NCBI RefSeq assembly: GCF_947498515.1
Contig: NZ_CANMKO010000005.1
Span: 248,001-312,000, forward strand
Direction: 5' to 3'
Source of the DNA: an uncultured Pelagimonas sp.
GTDB lineage: Bacteria > Pseudomonadota > Alphaproteobacteria > Rhodobacterales > Rhodobacteraceae
Length of the DNA: 64,000 nucleotides
Positions 50,913-60,486 of the stretch are shown here, piece by piece. The translations under genes were made by a program, and so were the position numbers. The notes beneath the pieces were generated by a model, which saw only the letters and a program-made list of their open reading frames with translations, searched no databases and was not told where the DNA came from. Each line of letters begins with the position of its first letter. Within the stretch, counting starts at the first letter, position 1.

Positions 50913-51728
50913 ATGACCATCACGATCACTGACAGCCATTGCCATTTGGATTTTCCCGATTTCGATCAGGAGCGCCCGGAGATCATTTCCCGCGCCCTAG
51001 AGGCCGGTGTCACACGCATGGTCACGATCTGCACCCGTTTGCGCAATGAACCACAGGTGCGCGCCATCGCCGAGGCTCATGATCCGGTGTTTTACGCCGC
51101 AGGCACCCACCCGATGAGCGCCGCCGAAGAGCCGCTTGCCAGCGTGGATGAGTTGATCGCCCTGTCACAGCACCCCAAGTTTGTTGGCATTGGTGAAACC
51201 GGTCTGGATTATCACTACACTGCTGACAGCGCTGAGATTCAAAAACAAAGCCTTCGGGTTCATATCGAAGCCGCACAGGAAACTGGCCTGCCACTGATCA
51301 TCCACGCCCGCGCCGCCGATGACGATATGGCTCGCATTTTGACCGAAACACACAAGGCGCGGCCCTATTCATGTGTGATGCATTGCTTCTCTAGCTCGGC
51401 CGAGCTTGGCCGTGCCGCACTTGATCTTGGCTTTTACCTGTCGATGTCCGGCATCACCGCGTTTCCCAAAAGCCAAGAGTTGCGCGATATCTTTGCCAGC
51501 GCCCCGGTTGATCGCATTCTTGTGGAAACCGATAGCCCCTATTTGGCCCCGCCCCCCTATCGCGGCAAACGCAATGAACCGTCTTATGTGGTAAACACCG
51601 CACAAAAAGGGGCCGAGGTCTTTGGGATAAGCTATGCGGATTTCGCCGCCCAGACCGAAGCCAATTTTGAGCGCTTGTTCGCCAAGGCGGCGCAATCGCA
51701 ACCCGTTCAGGCCAAGGCCGCCTCATGA
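50913..51728 (+). CDS. tatD: TatD-family metal-dependent hydrolase (DNase)
   Basis: TIM-barrel metalloenzyme of 271 residues: His9 and His11 (DSHCHLDF), Glu in FVGIGETGLDYH, His in LIIHARAADDDM and VMHCFSSSAE, and Asp in VETDSPYLAPPPYRGKRNEP. TatD proteins are 3'-exonucleases acting on DNA and in D-Tyr-tRNA or oxidative damage processing, depending on the member. AGGAG lies seven bases before the ATG at 50913. Its stop overlaps the start of the next gene by 4 bp. Confidence 0.93.
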   Translation: MTITITDSHCHLDFPDFDQERPEIISRALEAGVTRMVTICTRLRNEPQVRAIAEAHDPVFYAAGTHPMSAAEEPLASVDELIALSQHPKFVGIGETGLDYHYTADSAEIQKQSLRVHIEAAQETGLPLIIHARAADDDMARILTETHKARPYSCVMHCFSSSAELGRAALDLGFYLSMSGITAFPKSQELRDIFASAPVDRILVETDSPYLAPPPYRGKRNEPSYVVNTAQKGAEVFGISYADFAAQTEANFERLFAKAAQSQPVQAKAAS

Positions 51729-52525
51729 GCGGTGAGCTGCGTTTTACCATTCTGGGCTGTGGCAGTTCGGGCGGCGTGCCGCGTATCGGTGGGCATTGGG
51801 GGGATTGCGACCCGACCAACCCGAAAAACCGCCGCCGTCGCTGTTCCATGCTAGTCGAACGCGAAAGCGAAGGTGGCACCACAGCCGTCTTGATCGACAC
51901 CTCACCGGATATGCACGCGCAGCTTATTGATGTTGGTATTTCCAAGGTTGATGCGGTTGCCTGGACCCATGGTCATGCCGATCACGTCCACGGGCTCGAT
52001 GATCTACGCCAGATCGTTTTCAACACCCGCGAGCGTTTAAACGTTTGGGCCGATGGTCCGACCCAGAACGATCTGATCTCGCGGTTTGGATACGCCTTTG
52101 TGCAACCCAAAGGCTCGCCCTATCCGCCGATCCTCAACATGCACACAATTGACGGGCCGTTTACGATTTCGGGGGCTGGTGGTGACATCACCTTGACCCC
52201 GTTTGAGGTCAATCATGGGGCGATCGACGCACTAGGGTTCCGTATCAACGATCTTGCCTATCTGCCCGACGTCGCCACCATTCCCGATGAGGCATGGGCA
52301 CATTTGCAAAACCTTGATTGTTGGATTTTGGATGCGCTGCGCCGCACACCACATCCAACCCATGCCCATCTCGATCTGGCCTTGGAATGGATCGCCCACG
52401 CGACCCCACGCCGAGCAGTTTTGACAAACATGCACATCGACCTCGACTATGCCACGGTTGAGGCGGAAACCGCAGACCACATCACACCGGCATATGATGG
52501 TATGACGATCCGCTATGCTTTGTGA
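51725..52525 (+). CDS. PhnP-like metallo-beta-lactamase-fold hydrolase
   Basis: The 266-residue product has the N-terminal GCGSSGGVPRIGG typical of PhnP-like phosphodiesterases and the zinc motif THGHADHVHG (His82, His84, Asp86, His87), with downstream His in VNHGAIDALGF and LTNMHIDLDY. These act on cyclic phosphate or other phosphodiesters. Coupled to tatD by a 4-bp overlap, an arrangement widespread in alphaproteobacteria, which suggests a shared nucleic-acid or nucleotide role. Confidence 0.9.
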   Translation: MSGELRFTILGCGSSGGVPRIGGHWGDCDPTNPKNRRRRCSMLVERESEGGTTAVLIDTSPDMHAQLIDVGISKVDAVAWTHGHADHVHGLDDLRQIVFNTRERLNVWADGPTQNDLISRFGYAFVQPKGSPYPPILNMHTIDGPFTISGAGGDITLTPFEVNHGAIDALGFRINDLAYLPDVATIPDEAWAHLQNLDCWILDALRRTPHPTHAHLDLALEWIAHATPRRAVLTNMHIDLDYATVEAETADHITPAYDGMTIRYAL

Positions 52526-52571
52526 TCGCAGCCATGCCCAGCGCGTTTTGAGCGCAAGGTCACTCTGACCC

Positions 52572-53501
52572 ATGCAAGCGTTGCTCGATGTCATTCTCCC
52601 GGTTTTTCTGGTCATTGGCGCAGGCTATGGCGCGGTGTGGCGGGGATGGTTTTCGGATAGCGCCGTTGATGGGCTGATGTCCTTTACCCAGAATTTCGCG
52701 ATCCCATGTTTGTTGTTTCGCGCAATTTGGACCTTGGAAATAGGCCCCGACTTTGACCCGTTTGTGTTGCTTTCCTTTTACACAGGCTCGGTCACCGGCT
52801 TTTTTGCAGGGCTGCTTGGGGCGCGCTATTTCTTTAACCGCGATTGGGAAGACGCCGTCGCCATTGGCTTTTGTTGCTTGTTTGCGAACTCGGTCCTGAT
52901 TGGTTTGCCCATAACCGAGCGCGCCTATGGGGCGGATGCGCTTCAGGCGAACTATGTCATCGTCGCCTTTCACTCGCCGTTTTGCTACGCCATTGGCATC
53001 ACTGCGATGGAGCTGGTCCGCGCCCGTGGCACCCCATCACGACAGGTTCCGGGCAAGATCGCGCGGGCGATGTTCAAAAACGCTTTGGTGATTGGCATCA
53101 CGCTTGGGGCCATCGCCAATATCACCGATCTCCATATTCCCGGCCCAATCTCTGATGCGCTGGATATGATGATCCGGGCTGCGCTTCCGGCCGCTCTTTT
53201 TGGCATGGGCGGGGTCCTGTTTCGCTATCGCCCCCAAGGGGACAGCCGCGTCATTGCATATATTTGTGTGGTGACCTTGGTTCTGCACCCGACCATCACT
53301 TGGACATTGGGCACTGTCACCAATCTCTCAACTGCTTCCTTCCGCTCAGCGGTTTTGACCGCCGCCATGGCACCGGGGATCAACGCCTATGTCTTTGCCA
53401 ATATGTATGGCCGGGCCAAGCGCGTTGCGGCCTCAGCGGTTTTGATAGCCACGGCTTTGTCGGTTCTGACGGTCTGGGTTTGGTTGTCTCTTCTGCCCTA
53501 G
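52572..53501 (+). CDS. AEC-family (auxin efflux carrier-like) transporter
   Basis: Membrane protein of 309 residues with about ten helices in two halves: LLDVILPVFLVIGAGYGAVWRGWFS at the start, FALIGTLPITERAYG-like middle (LIGLPITERAYGADAL), and AMAPGINAYVFANMYGRAKRVAASAVLIATALSVLTVWVWL at the end. AEC proteins carry small carboxylates such as malate or malonate. It follows the PhnP-like gene by 46 bp on the same strand. Substrate unknown. Confidence 0.88.
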   Translation: MQALLDVILPVFLVIGAGYGAVWRGWFSDSAVDGLMSFTQNFAIPCLLFRAIWTLEIGPDFDPFVLLSFYTGSVTGFFAGLLGARYFFNRDWEDAVAIGFCCLFANSVLIGLPITERAYGADALQANYVIVAFHSPFCYAIGITAMELVRARGTPSRQVPGKIARAMFKNALVIGITLGAIANITDLHIPGPISDALDMMIRAALPAALFGMGGVLFRYRPQGDSRVIAYICVVTLVLHPTITWTLGTVTNLSTASFRSAVLTAAMAPGINAYVFANMYGRAKRVAASAVLIATALSVLTVWVWLSLLP

Positions 53502-53549
53502 GCACGTCCCCCCTTGCGGCCGCGTTGCGACGCGCCTAGCGTGCCGCTC

Positions 53550-54494
53550 ATGACCACCCCACATCAAGATCGCCCTCTTCTCGGCATTTCCCTCATGCTC
53601 GGCTTTTGCGTCCTTATTCCTTATAGTGACGCCTTGGCCAAATTGCTTGGCCCACATCTTTCGGTGGGCCAGCTGGTGACCCTGCGATTCATCTTTCAAG
53701 GGCTGATCCTGATCCCGCTCGTTATTCTGACACGCCGCCCTTGGCGCGCATCGGGGCGCACGTTGGCTTTGATCATGGCGCGAACGGTTCTACAAATCCT
53801 TGGCATCGGGTTGATGTTCACCTCGCTGATCTACCTGCCCTTGGCAGATGCGGTGGCGATTGCCTTTGTCATGCCGTTTATCATGCTTCTTCTGGGCCAT
53901 TGGTTTTTGGGTGAAGAGGTTGGCTCTCGTCGGCTTATCGCCTGCGCCGTTGGGTTTGTTGGCACCCTGCTTGTTGTGCAACCGGCCTTCAGCGATGTCG
54001 GCTGGCCCGCATTGCTCCCGCTTGGGGTTGCGGTTGATTTTGCGTTGTTCATGTTGATCACACGGAAAATCTCGGGCCAAACCGATCCCATCGGGATGCA
54101 GGCCCTCTCTGCGCCTTTGGCGTTGGTGGTCCTTATCCCGCTACATCTCTTGCCACTCGACTGGCCGGGTCTAAGCTGGGTCACGCCGCAACCGGCCATT
54201 TGGGGGATGGTTGTGGCCATGGGCGTGGTCGGCACCCTTGGCCATCTGCTGATGACATGGTCGCTGCGCTATGCGCCGGCCGCAACCTTGGCCCCGATGC
54301 AATATCTTGAAATCCCGGCCGCCACGTTCGTCGGATGGTTAATCTTTGCCGATCTGCCCGGCCCTCTGGCAAGCCTTGGCATCGCGATCACCATGGCCTC
54401 AGGTCTTTACATTATTCTGCGCGAGCAGGCCATCTTGCGGCACTCTGCGACAAGGTCAAAGTCACCTGAGGCAGGGCCTCGGGCGGCAGAATAA
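53550..54494 (+). CDS. EamA/DMT-family transporter
   Basis: The 314-residue product has ten predicted helices in two EamA repeats (LGPHLSVGQLVTLRFIFQGL, SLIYLPLADAVAIAFVMPFIMLLLGHWFLGEEVG, then LAPMQYLEIPAATFVGWLIFADLPG). The last 20 residues after the final helix are charged. Its 3' end overlaps the thiamine pyrophosphokinase gene by 83 bp in convergent orientation, so that tail is encoded opposite the kinase C-terminus. The ATG at 53550 is preferred to 53514. Export substrate unknown. Confidence 0.87.
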   Translation: MTTPHQDRPLLGISLMLGFCVLIPYSDALAKLLGPHLSVGQLVTLRFIFQGLILIPLVILTRRPWRASGRTLALIMARTVLQILGIGLMFTSLIYLPLADAVAIAFVMPFIMLLLGHWFLGEEVGSRRLIACAVGFVGTLLVVQPAFSDVGWPALLPLGVAVDFALFMLITRKISGQTDPIGMQALSAPLALVVLIPLHLLPLDWPGLSWVTPQPAIWGMVVAMGVVGTLGHLLMTWSLRYAPAATLAPMQYLEIPAATFVGWLIFADLPGPLASLGIAITMASGLYIILREQAILRHSATRSKSPEAGPRAAE

Positions 54495-55101
54495 TCAACA
54501 TCCCAGGCCCATCCATCTCCAATGTCACCGGGCCGGTAACCTCGTTTGACGTTCCGATCCGCCCGTCCGGGCTAAATTCTATCCCGTCTATTGGCCAGCG
54601 AAGTCCCTCGGACCGTCCTGTAACTTCAGCCATGGGAAAGAGGGAAAACCGCATCCCGATTGGCAGGTCCAAAACAAGTCTAGGAGGCGCAACCAAAACC
54701 ACGTCATGCGCCCCCACCAAAACACAGCACTGATCGGACCGGCGCACCAACACGGTTAACGCCGCCAGCTGGTGATCGACCCGCGCACCCAGAAATCCGT
54801 GTGCTTCGATTAGCGGGGCCTCGATGTGGCGCAGGCATTTGTCAAAGTCGGTGCTATCTTGTTCGGCGATATGCATCAACACACCCGGAGCCAATTGCGC
54901 CTGTAGCGCTGGATCAAGCGAATCCATGTCACCAATCACAGAATCAGGCATACGCCCGCGCGCCAACACCTCGGCCGCGCCGCCATCAGCCGCCACAATG
55001 GTTTGTGACACCTTCATCGCATTGGTTAACGCGTCCTCGGCGCACTCCCCGCCGCCAACCAATAAAACAGGGCTCAGAGCGTGAACAATTTTAGTATTCA
55101 T
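54412..55101 (-). CDS. Thiamine pyrophosphokinase (thiamine diphosphokinase)
   Basis: Cytosolic enzyme of 229 residues that makes thiamine diphosphate from thiamine and ATP. Recognised by VLLVGGGECAEDAL, VAADGGAAEVLARGRMPDSVIGDMDSL (the DGG and GDMDS catalytic motifs) and DSTDFDKCLRHI, then GFLGARVDHQLAAL. The C-terminal domain has LRWPIDGIEFSPDGRIGTSNEVTG, the thiamine-binding part. The ATG at 55101 is used; a TTG two codons earlier is in frame. The last ~27 codons overlap the convergent EamA gene. Confidence 0.9.
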   Translation of the reverse strand: MNTKIVHALSPVLLVGGGECAEDALTNAMKVSQTIVAADGGAAEVLARGRMPDSVIGDMDSLDPALQAQLAPGVLMHIAEQDSTDFDKCLRHIEAPLIEAHGFLGARVDHQLAALTVLVRRSDQCCVLVGAHDVVLVAPPRLVLDLPIGMRFSLFPMAEVTGRSEGLRWPIDGIEFSPDGRIGTSNEVTGPVTLEMDGPGMLIILPPEALPQVTLTLSQSAARWPARAE

Positions 55102-55239
55102 GTCCAATTAATGGCCTTTTAGGAAACAGATCACAATCATGCCACGAAATGATACGCTGAAGATCACAGATTCGGTCAGCTTTCGACGCGGTCTACATGG
55201 TAAACACATTGTTGCAGAACGAATGAAAGTGAGCAGCAC

Positions 55240-57759
55240 ATGGTGAGTTCGAGCAAGATTCTTACAGTGTCTTATGGCACCTTTTCTTGCACCGCAGAAG
55301 GATTCGAAGATCCGCTGGCGGTGATGAAAGATACAACGCATTTTTTCCGCTCCGTTGTGGGCGAAGATCGTTTTTTTGGCGCTGAGCCGCCACAGTTTGA
55401 TCCGGAACTGGCATCCGAATTGATGCGCGAACAACTCGCGTCACATCAAGGTGGTCAGGTACGGCTGGATTTGCCCGGTGCCTCTGTTGGCAAAGCAACG
55501 GCTGCGTCTTCTGGTGCATTGGCCGCGGCGTTGGCCGCGGGTCCGACCCGTGCAAAAGCCGAAGAGCACGCACTTCCTGATGATGATACCATCGAAGCAA
55601 CGGCCTATGAGCCCGAGGTTGAACACCTTGAGGTCTCAGAGCCAGTTTCCGAGGAACTCACAGCCGAACGCGATGCAGTCGAAGACGCCCCTGCAGCGTC
55701 AGATGAGACATTGATCGCAGATACCACACAAGAGACGGATGATCTCGACCTTGACGCATTGCTTGTCGAGGACGCAGATCAGGCGGCCGACCTGGCCGAG
55801 CCGGTTGGGAACGCGCCTGCTCCGCGTCCCACCGGTGCCGCCAGTGTTGCTGCCAAACTGGACCGCATTCGTGCCGTTGTTGCCGACAATGACGCCAGTG
55901 ACGCCCTTGCCGAAGACGAAAATGATGATGACGCTCTAAGCGCTCTACTGGCCAATGCCACGGCACAAGCAGATCATAGTGTGGATTCTGCCGCTGATGT
56001 CTCAGACGACGTTGTCGAAACGGTCGAAGATGCCGCTGAGCTTGTGGATGACAATCTCTTCACCGATACAATTGCCGGGTTGATGCAGGCCGATGTTGAA
56101 GGCCAGAGCGCCGATCAGGATGACCTTGAAGCGTCAGAGGACATCACGCCTGAACCGGAACCCAATCTAGATCAGGTGCTGGAAACAGCCTTTGACGAAG
56201 ACGAAGGTGAATTTGACCTCGTTGCGGCTTTGGATCAAGTCGACAAAGCCGAAAGCGAACAGGCGCTGGTTGAAGACGATGATCCTTTGGCGGCCTGGGA
56301 TGACGATGTCGAGGAAGACGATGCAGATCACGGGCATAGTGACATTTTGGGCGGGGATATCGCCGCGGCCGTTGCTGGTCTGACCGACACTGCCTTTGAC
56401 GACGAAGAGGACGATGCTCTCTTTGACGATGAAACGGTTGAAGAGTTAATGGCTGAACCAGCATCAGAGCCTGTGCCTGTGATCGACGCCGACCCAGAAC
56501 CTGAGCCGACCCCTGCGCCACGCCGTGTGCGCGCCCGTGTGGTAAAGGTTAAGCGCTCTGACTTCGATCGTGCCGTACAATCTGGCCAGCTCGAGGAAGT
56601 GGTTGAGGAGGCAAGTGCCGTTCCGACACCGCCCGCTGCCCCGGTTGAAACGCCACCAGCGACCCCGATGGCCTCAAGCAGCAGCCTCTCTGATGAAGAA
56701 GAGGATGAGTTGGCCCGTGAGTTGGCCGCTGTCAAAGCGGAACTGGCTGGCGAAATGGCTGGTTGGGACGATGAGGACATCGTTGATACTCCCGCCACAA
56801 ACGACGCGCCCGCACCAAGTGCCGAAGCGGACGATTGGGGTTGGGACGATGAGGACGAAGACGACCTGGTTGCGGCCACGTCTGATGATGCGCCCTTGCG
56901 CCTCGACAACCCCGTCGCACCTGCTGAGCTCGAAATTGATCTGACCGCCGCTATCGACGGGGCGCGCAAAGCTGTCAAAATGGCAAGCCCGGCCCGTGCG
57001 ATGCTGACCGAGCAAAGTGTTGAGGACAATGACACCTCACGCATTCTGGACCAGACCAACACCGAACTTGAGGAACCAGAAGGCAACCGTCGTCGCAGCG
57101 CCATTGCGCATCTGCGCGCCGCCGTGGCTGCGACCAAGGCGGATCGCCTTTTGGGGCGCAAACCGACCGCAGACGAAGAGACCGAGCCATATCGCGAAGA
57201 TCTGGCAAACGTCGTGCGTCCGCGCCGCCCACAAGCAGGCGGAGCCCGTACCGAACGTCCAAGTGTTGAACCTCAACGTGCAGCACCGCTCAAACTGGTC
57301 GCGGAACAGCGGGTCGAAGACAGTGCCGACACAGCCGAAGCACCCGCTCCGGTACAGGTGACACCTGTGAGACCACGTCGTGTGAGCCGCTCGGCCCCCG
57401 CAGCGGCTGCGCCTCAACGTTCTGAACGCCCACAAGAAAACGTCGCTCCGGCTCCGTTGGCTCAACCGTCTGGCGACAGCGACTTTGCAGCCTATGCCGA
57501 AAGCGTTGGTGCTCAAGAGCTACCTGACCTACTCGAAGCGGCGGCGGCGTATATGTCTTATGTCGAAGGGTTGGATCAATTCTCACGCCCTCAACTGATG
57601 ACAACTGTTCGTCAGGCAGAGGCCCAAGAATCGAGCCGCGAAGATCGGTTACGCAGTTTTGGCCAACTGCTTCGCGACGGCAAGATTGAAAAAACCTCTG
57701 GTGGACGCTTTACAGCTTCCGACCGGATAAGCTTCAAGCCATCACGGGCGGCGGGGTAA
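55240..57759 (+). CDS. Large acidic, mostly disordered protein with conserved ends
   Basis: The 839-residue product has three parts. Residues 1-75 look folded (KILTVSYGTFSCTAEGFEDP, HFFRSVVGEDRFFGAEPP). Residues ~90-700 are low in complexity and very rich in Asp, Glu, Ala and Pro, with repeated short acidic clusters such as DEEDDALFDDE and WDDED. Residues ~745-839 look folded again and resemble a winged helix (SRPQLMTTVRQAEAQESSREDRLR, then GQLLRDGKIEKT). I know close relatives as conserved Rhodobacterales hypotheticals, sometimes mislabelled chemotaxis protein. Monocistronic, ending in a strong terminator. No function can be assigned. Confidence 0.85.
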   Translation: MVSSSKILTVSYGTFSCTAEGFEDPLAVMKDTTHFFRSVVGEDRFFGAEPPQFDPELASELMREQLASHQGGQVRLDLPGASVGKATAASSGALAAALAAGPTRAKAEEHALPDDDTIEATAYEPEVEHLEVSEPVSEELTAERDAVEDAPAASDETLIADTTQETDDLDLDALLVEDADQAADLAEPVGNAPAPRPTGAASVAAKLDRIRAVVADNDASDALAEDENDDDALSALLANATAQADHSVDSAADVSDDVVETVEDAAELVDDNLFTDTIAGLMQADVEGQSADQDDLEASEDITPEPEPNLDQVLETAFDEDEGEFDLVAALDQVDKAESEQALVEDDDPLAAWDDDVEEDDADHGHSDILGGDIAAAVAGLTDTAFDDEEDDALFDDETVEELMAEPASEPVPVIDADPEPEPTPAPRRVRARVVKVKRSDFDRAVQSGQLEEVVEEASAVPTPPAAPVETPPATPMASSSSLSDEEEDELARELAAVKAELAGEMAGWDDEDIVDTPATNDAPAPSAEADDWGWDDEDEDDLVAATSDDAPLRLDNPVAPAELEIDLTAAIDGARKAVKMASPARAMLTEQSVEDNDTSRILDQTNTELEEPEGNRRRSAIAHLRAAVAATKADRLLGRKPTADEETEPYREDLANVVRPRRPQAGGARTERPSVEPQRAAPLKLVAEQRVEDSADTAEAPAPVQVTPVRPRRVSRSAPAAAAPQRSERPQENVAPAPLAQPSGDSDFAAYAESVGAQELPDLLEAAAAYMSYVEGLDQFSRPQLMTTVRQAEAQESSREDRLRSFGQLLRDGKIEKTSGGRFTASDRISFKPSRAAG

Positions 57760-57781
57760 CACTCGCACGCAAACGACTTCA

Positions 57782-57811
57782 AAAAAGGCGGCTCAGATGA
57801 GCCGCCTTTTT
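57782..57811 (+). terminator. Rho-independent terminator after the acidic-protein gene
   Basis: Fourteen-base-pair stem (AAAAAGGCGGCTCA / TGAGCCGCCTTTTT) with a very short loop and a T-run built into the right arm, 22 bp after the stop codon. The A-run on the left arm could allow use in both directions. Confidence 0.9.
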
Positions 57812-57886
57812 ACGTTCCGATGGGTACTAAAAGTGGGACGGTGGGTGGGGCGCATTTCCAAAGGAAACAGCGCCGACCCGCCGTTC

Positions 57887-58132
57887 TTATTCCTTCGGGT
57901 CTTGCTCAGGGTCCGCGTCAGGATCGGCCTGACCAATCCCTAGAAAGATGGGTTTCAATGGAAACACCCACCCAACGCCCAAGGCCACATAGATCACCAA
58001 CTCAACGACCTTTGGCAAATCCGAAACCCCAACACGGTTCGCCACTGTCACGGCCACCATGATATAGATCGGCATGCCAATCAGCAGTATTACCAGCGAC
58101 CAGCGCCGGCGGGCTTTGTAACTCAGCGCCAC
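57887..58132 (-). CDS. DUF2842 family membrane protein
   Basis: The 81-residue product starts MALSYKARRRWSLVILLIGMPIYI, has two hydrophobic helices (about 11-33 and 43-65) and a strongly acidic tail (DPDADPEQDPKE). This matches DUF2842, a small alphaproteobacterial membrane family of unknown role. It begins 4 bp after the purA stop, so it is cotranscribed with purA, as in related genomes. Confidence 0.88.
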   Translation of the reverse strand: MALSYKARRRWSLVILLIGMPIYIMVAVTVANRVGVSDLPKVVELVIYVALGVGWVFPLKPIFLGIGQADPDADPEQDPKE

Positions 58133-58136
58133 GCCA

Positions 58137-59450
58137 TCAATCCTCGAACGGGTCAGTCACAAGAATGGTATCGTCGCGCTCAGGCGAGGTCGAGACCAAT
58201 GCCGCAGGGCATTCGATCAACTCTTCGATACGACGCACGTATTTCACTGCATTGGCCGGTAAATCGTTCCAGCTCCGCGCGCCCTCTGTGCTTTCGCTCC
58301 AACCCGGCATTTCTTCGTAAATTGGGGTGCAACGCGCCTGCTGATCGGCCGCAGTCGGCAAATAATCCAGCTTTTCGCCATCCAAATCATAGCCAACGCA
58401 AATTTTCAGAGTTTCAAACCCGTCCAAAACGTCCAACTTGGTCAGGCAGATGCCTTTGATGCCAGACGTGGCACAGGTCTGTCGGACCAAAGCCGCATCG
58501 AACCAGCCACAGCGACGCTGGCGCCCGGTTGTGGTGCCAAACTCGTGACCGCGTTCACCAAGACGCTGACCGTCTGCATCGGGGTTACCTTCGGCGTCTA
58601 GCAATTCGGTAGGAAACGGTCCTTCGCCAACACGCGTGGTGTAAGCTTTAACGATTCCAAGCACATAGTTGATCGATCCAGGGCCAATCCCGACACCTGT
58701 CGCGGCTTGACCCGCAATCACATTCGACGAAGTCACAAAGGGATAGGTCCCGAAATCAATGTCGAGCAACGCGCCCTGCGCTCCTTCAAACAAAATCCGT
58801 TTTCCGGCCTTGCGCTTTTCGTTCAAGACTTTCCACACCGGAGCTGCATAGGGCAGGATTTCAGCCGCGATCTCTTTGAGCTGTGCTACAAGCGCATTAC
58901 GATCAACCGGCTCGATTCCGAGACCTTTGCGCAGTGGATCATGGTGCTGCAACGCGCGATCAACACGGGCTTCAAGGGTCGCTTCGTCCGCCAAATCAGC
59001 CACGCGCACAGAGCGGCGGCCAACCTTATCCTCATAGGCTGGTCCAATCCCGCGACCTGTGGTGCCGATCTTCGTGCCTTTCGATGCGGCCTCTTCACGG
59101 GCGCGATCAAGCTCTCCGTGAATCGGTAGGATTAGCGGTGTGTTCTCAGCAATCATCAAGGTCTCGGGCGAAATTTCGACGCCCTGATCACGTACCGTGG
59201 CGATCTCTTTGACAAGATGCCAAGGGTCCAAAACCACGCCATTGCCGATCACCGACAATTTGCCACCACGCACCACACCAGATGGAAGCGCATGAAGTTT
59301 ATAGACTTTTCCGTCTACAACCAAAGTGTGGCCCGCATTGTGGCCACCCTGGAATCGCGCAATTACATCTGCGCGGCTCGACAGCCAGTCCACAATCTTG
59401 CCTTTGCCTTCGTCGCCCCACTGGGCGCCCACGACAACCACATTCGCCAT
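58137..59450 (-). CDS. purA: Adenylosuccinate synthetase
   Basis: GTP-dependent enzyme of 437 residues that joins aspartate to IMP in AMP synthesis. It has the P-loop GDEGKGK at 12-18, the GHNAGHT IMP loop near 40, the [14 protein letters not shown] segment near 128, [10 protein letters not shown], and the substrate-binding region [16 protein letters not shown]. Length and motifs are fully normal. Divergent from the GNAT gene. A DUF2842 gene follows in the same transcript. Confidence 0.97.
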   Translation of the reverse strand: MANVVVVGAQWGDEGKGKIVDWLSSRADVIARFQGGHNAGHTLVVDGKVYKLHALPSGVVRGGKLSVIGNGVVLDPWHLVKEIATVRDQGVEISPETLMIAENTPLILPIHGELDRAREEAASKGTKIGTTGRGIGPAYEDKVGRRSVRVADLADEATLEARVDRALQHHDPLRKGLGIEPVDRNALVAQLKEIAAEILPYAAPVWKVLNEKRKAGKRILFEGAQGALLDIDFGTYPFVTSSNVIAGQAATGVGIGPGSINYVLGIVKAYTTRVGEGPFPTELLDAEGNPDADGQRLGERGHEFGTTTGRQRRCGWFDAALVRQTCATSGIKGICLTKLDVLDGFETLKICVGYDLDGEKLDYLPTAADQQARCTPIYEEMPGWSESTEGARSWNDLPANAVKYVRRIEELIECPAALVSTSPERDDTILVTDPFED

Positions 59451-59523
59451 AACTCATCCTCTCGGTGATGGTTTTCAAACCCGCGCCGGTATATCCAAGC
59501 GTATCGCAACAGGAAACCGCAAA

Positions 59524-60036
59524 ATGGACGCATCTGCACAAACCGTCATTTCTTATCGATGGGCGACCGCCGAAGACTATGAAACTTTGGGCAAAATCAT
59601 GTTTGCAGCCATTCACGCGGAACCGAGCCCCTACACGCCTGCTCAAAGGCTTGCTTGGTGCCCGAAACCGCCCTCAGGTGCAGATTGGATGGCCAAGCTC
59701 GCATCCCAACAAGTCGCTGTTGTCGAGATCGATCAAAAACTGGTTGGGATGATGACCTTAGAGGAAACCGGCTACCTTGATCTTGCCTTTCTCCTGCCGC
59801 AGGCACGCGGTCAGGGGCATTTGGCCAAGCTGCTTGAAATGATCAAAGATCGCGTCCGCGACTATAAGCTTGATAAAATCATCACCCATGCCAGCCTCGC
59901 TGCTCAATCGCCGTTTACAGCCTTGGGGTTTCATACCCTTCACCACGAATCTGTGCCGCGAAATGGCGAAACCCTGCAACGGGCTGAAATGCGCCTTGAG
60001 CTCAAAAACACTGGACGCGACGCGTCAATCCGCTAG
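59524..60036 (+). CDS. GNAT-family N-acetyltransferase
   Basis: The 170-residue product has the GNAT fold: an N-terminal strand-helix with RWATAEDYETLGKIMFAAI, central VVEIDQKLVGMMTLEETGYLDLAFLLP, and the acetyl-CoA pyrophosphate loop QARGQGHLAKLLEM. The tail GFHTLHHESVPRNGETLQRAEMRLEL is typical of proteins annotated as putative acetyltransferases in this group. The ATG at 59524 was chosen over much longer upstream frame that overlaps purA. Substrate not predictable. Confidence 0.85.
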   Translation: MDASAQTVISYRWATAEDYETLGKIMFAAIHAEPSPYTPAQRLAWCPKPPSGADWMAKLASQQVAVVEIDQKLVGMMTLEETGYLDLAFLLPQARGQGHLAKLLEMIKDRVRDYKLDKIITHASLAAQSPFTALGFHTLHHESVPRNGETLQRAEMRLELKNTGRDASIR

Positions 60037-60076
60037 ACAAGACGTCGCCCAAATCGGGCCCTAACCGGAGAGCATT

Positions 60077-60472
60077 ATGAGTTTCTTTCTGCGCTGGCTG
60101 TTTGCCTTTGTCCTTTTGGCCGCGACCTATAACCCAACCGAGTGGAACTATGTCCGCTGGGCCATGGCAAATTGGGATGCCCAATTGCCTTTGGTTGTGT
60201 TGGCCGGTTTGGTTTTGGTGATTGGCTATGTGATCTATATCCGCGCCACGCTGCGCAGCATCGGCGGCTTTGGCATGCTCTTGGTGGCGGCCTTGGTCGG
60301 TGCCATTCTCTGGGTTCTTTGGGATTTTGGCCTGTTGGATTTTGAAAACCCCAAGGTCACCACTTGGGTTGGCACTCTTGCCCTATCCATCGTGTTGGCA
60401 GTGGGCCTGAGCTGGTCGATCATACGGCGCAAGTTGTCGGGTCAGGTCGATACCGACGACGTAGAGGAATAG
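60077..60472 (+). CDS. Small four-helix membrane protein (DUF6524-like)
   Basis: The 131-residue product has four hydrophobic helices (about 3-20, 38-57, 64-86 and 98-118), with FLRWLFAFVLLAATYNPTEWNY at the start and an acidic tail. I recall this pattern from a Rhodobacteraceae/alphaproteobacterial family labelled DUF6524. GGAGAG precedes the ATG. It follows the GNAT gene by 40 bp and converges on the nitrile hydratase operon. Role unknown. Confidence 0.75.
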   Translation: MSFFLRWLFAFVLLAATYNPTEWNYVRWAMANWDAQLPLVVLAGLVLVIGYVIYIRATLRSIGGFGMLLVAALVGAILWVLWDFGLLDFENPKVTTWVGTLALSIVLAVGLSWSIIRRKLSGQVDTDDVEE

Positions 60473-60486
60473 AGGTAGGGTGGGAT

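Noticed and set aside
56328-57161. 277-codon Ser/Ala/Arg-rich minus-strand frame
   Set aside because: It is the complement of the acidic low-complexity part of the 839-residue protein; the Ser-rich runs come from Asp/Glu codons read backwards.
55240-57759. Chemotaxis or CheA-like label for the acidic protein
   Set aside because: No HPt, kinase or receiver motifs are present; the label in related genomes seems to come from low-complexity similarity.
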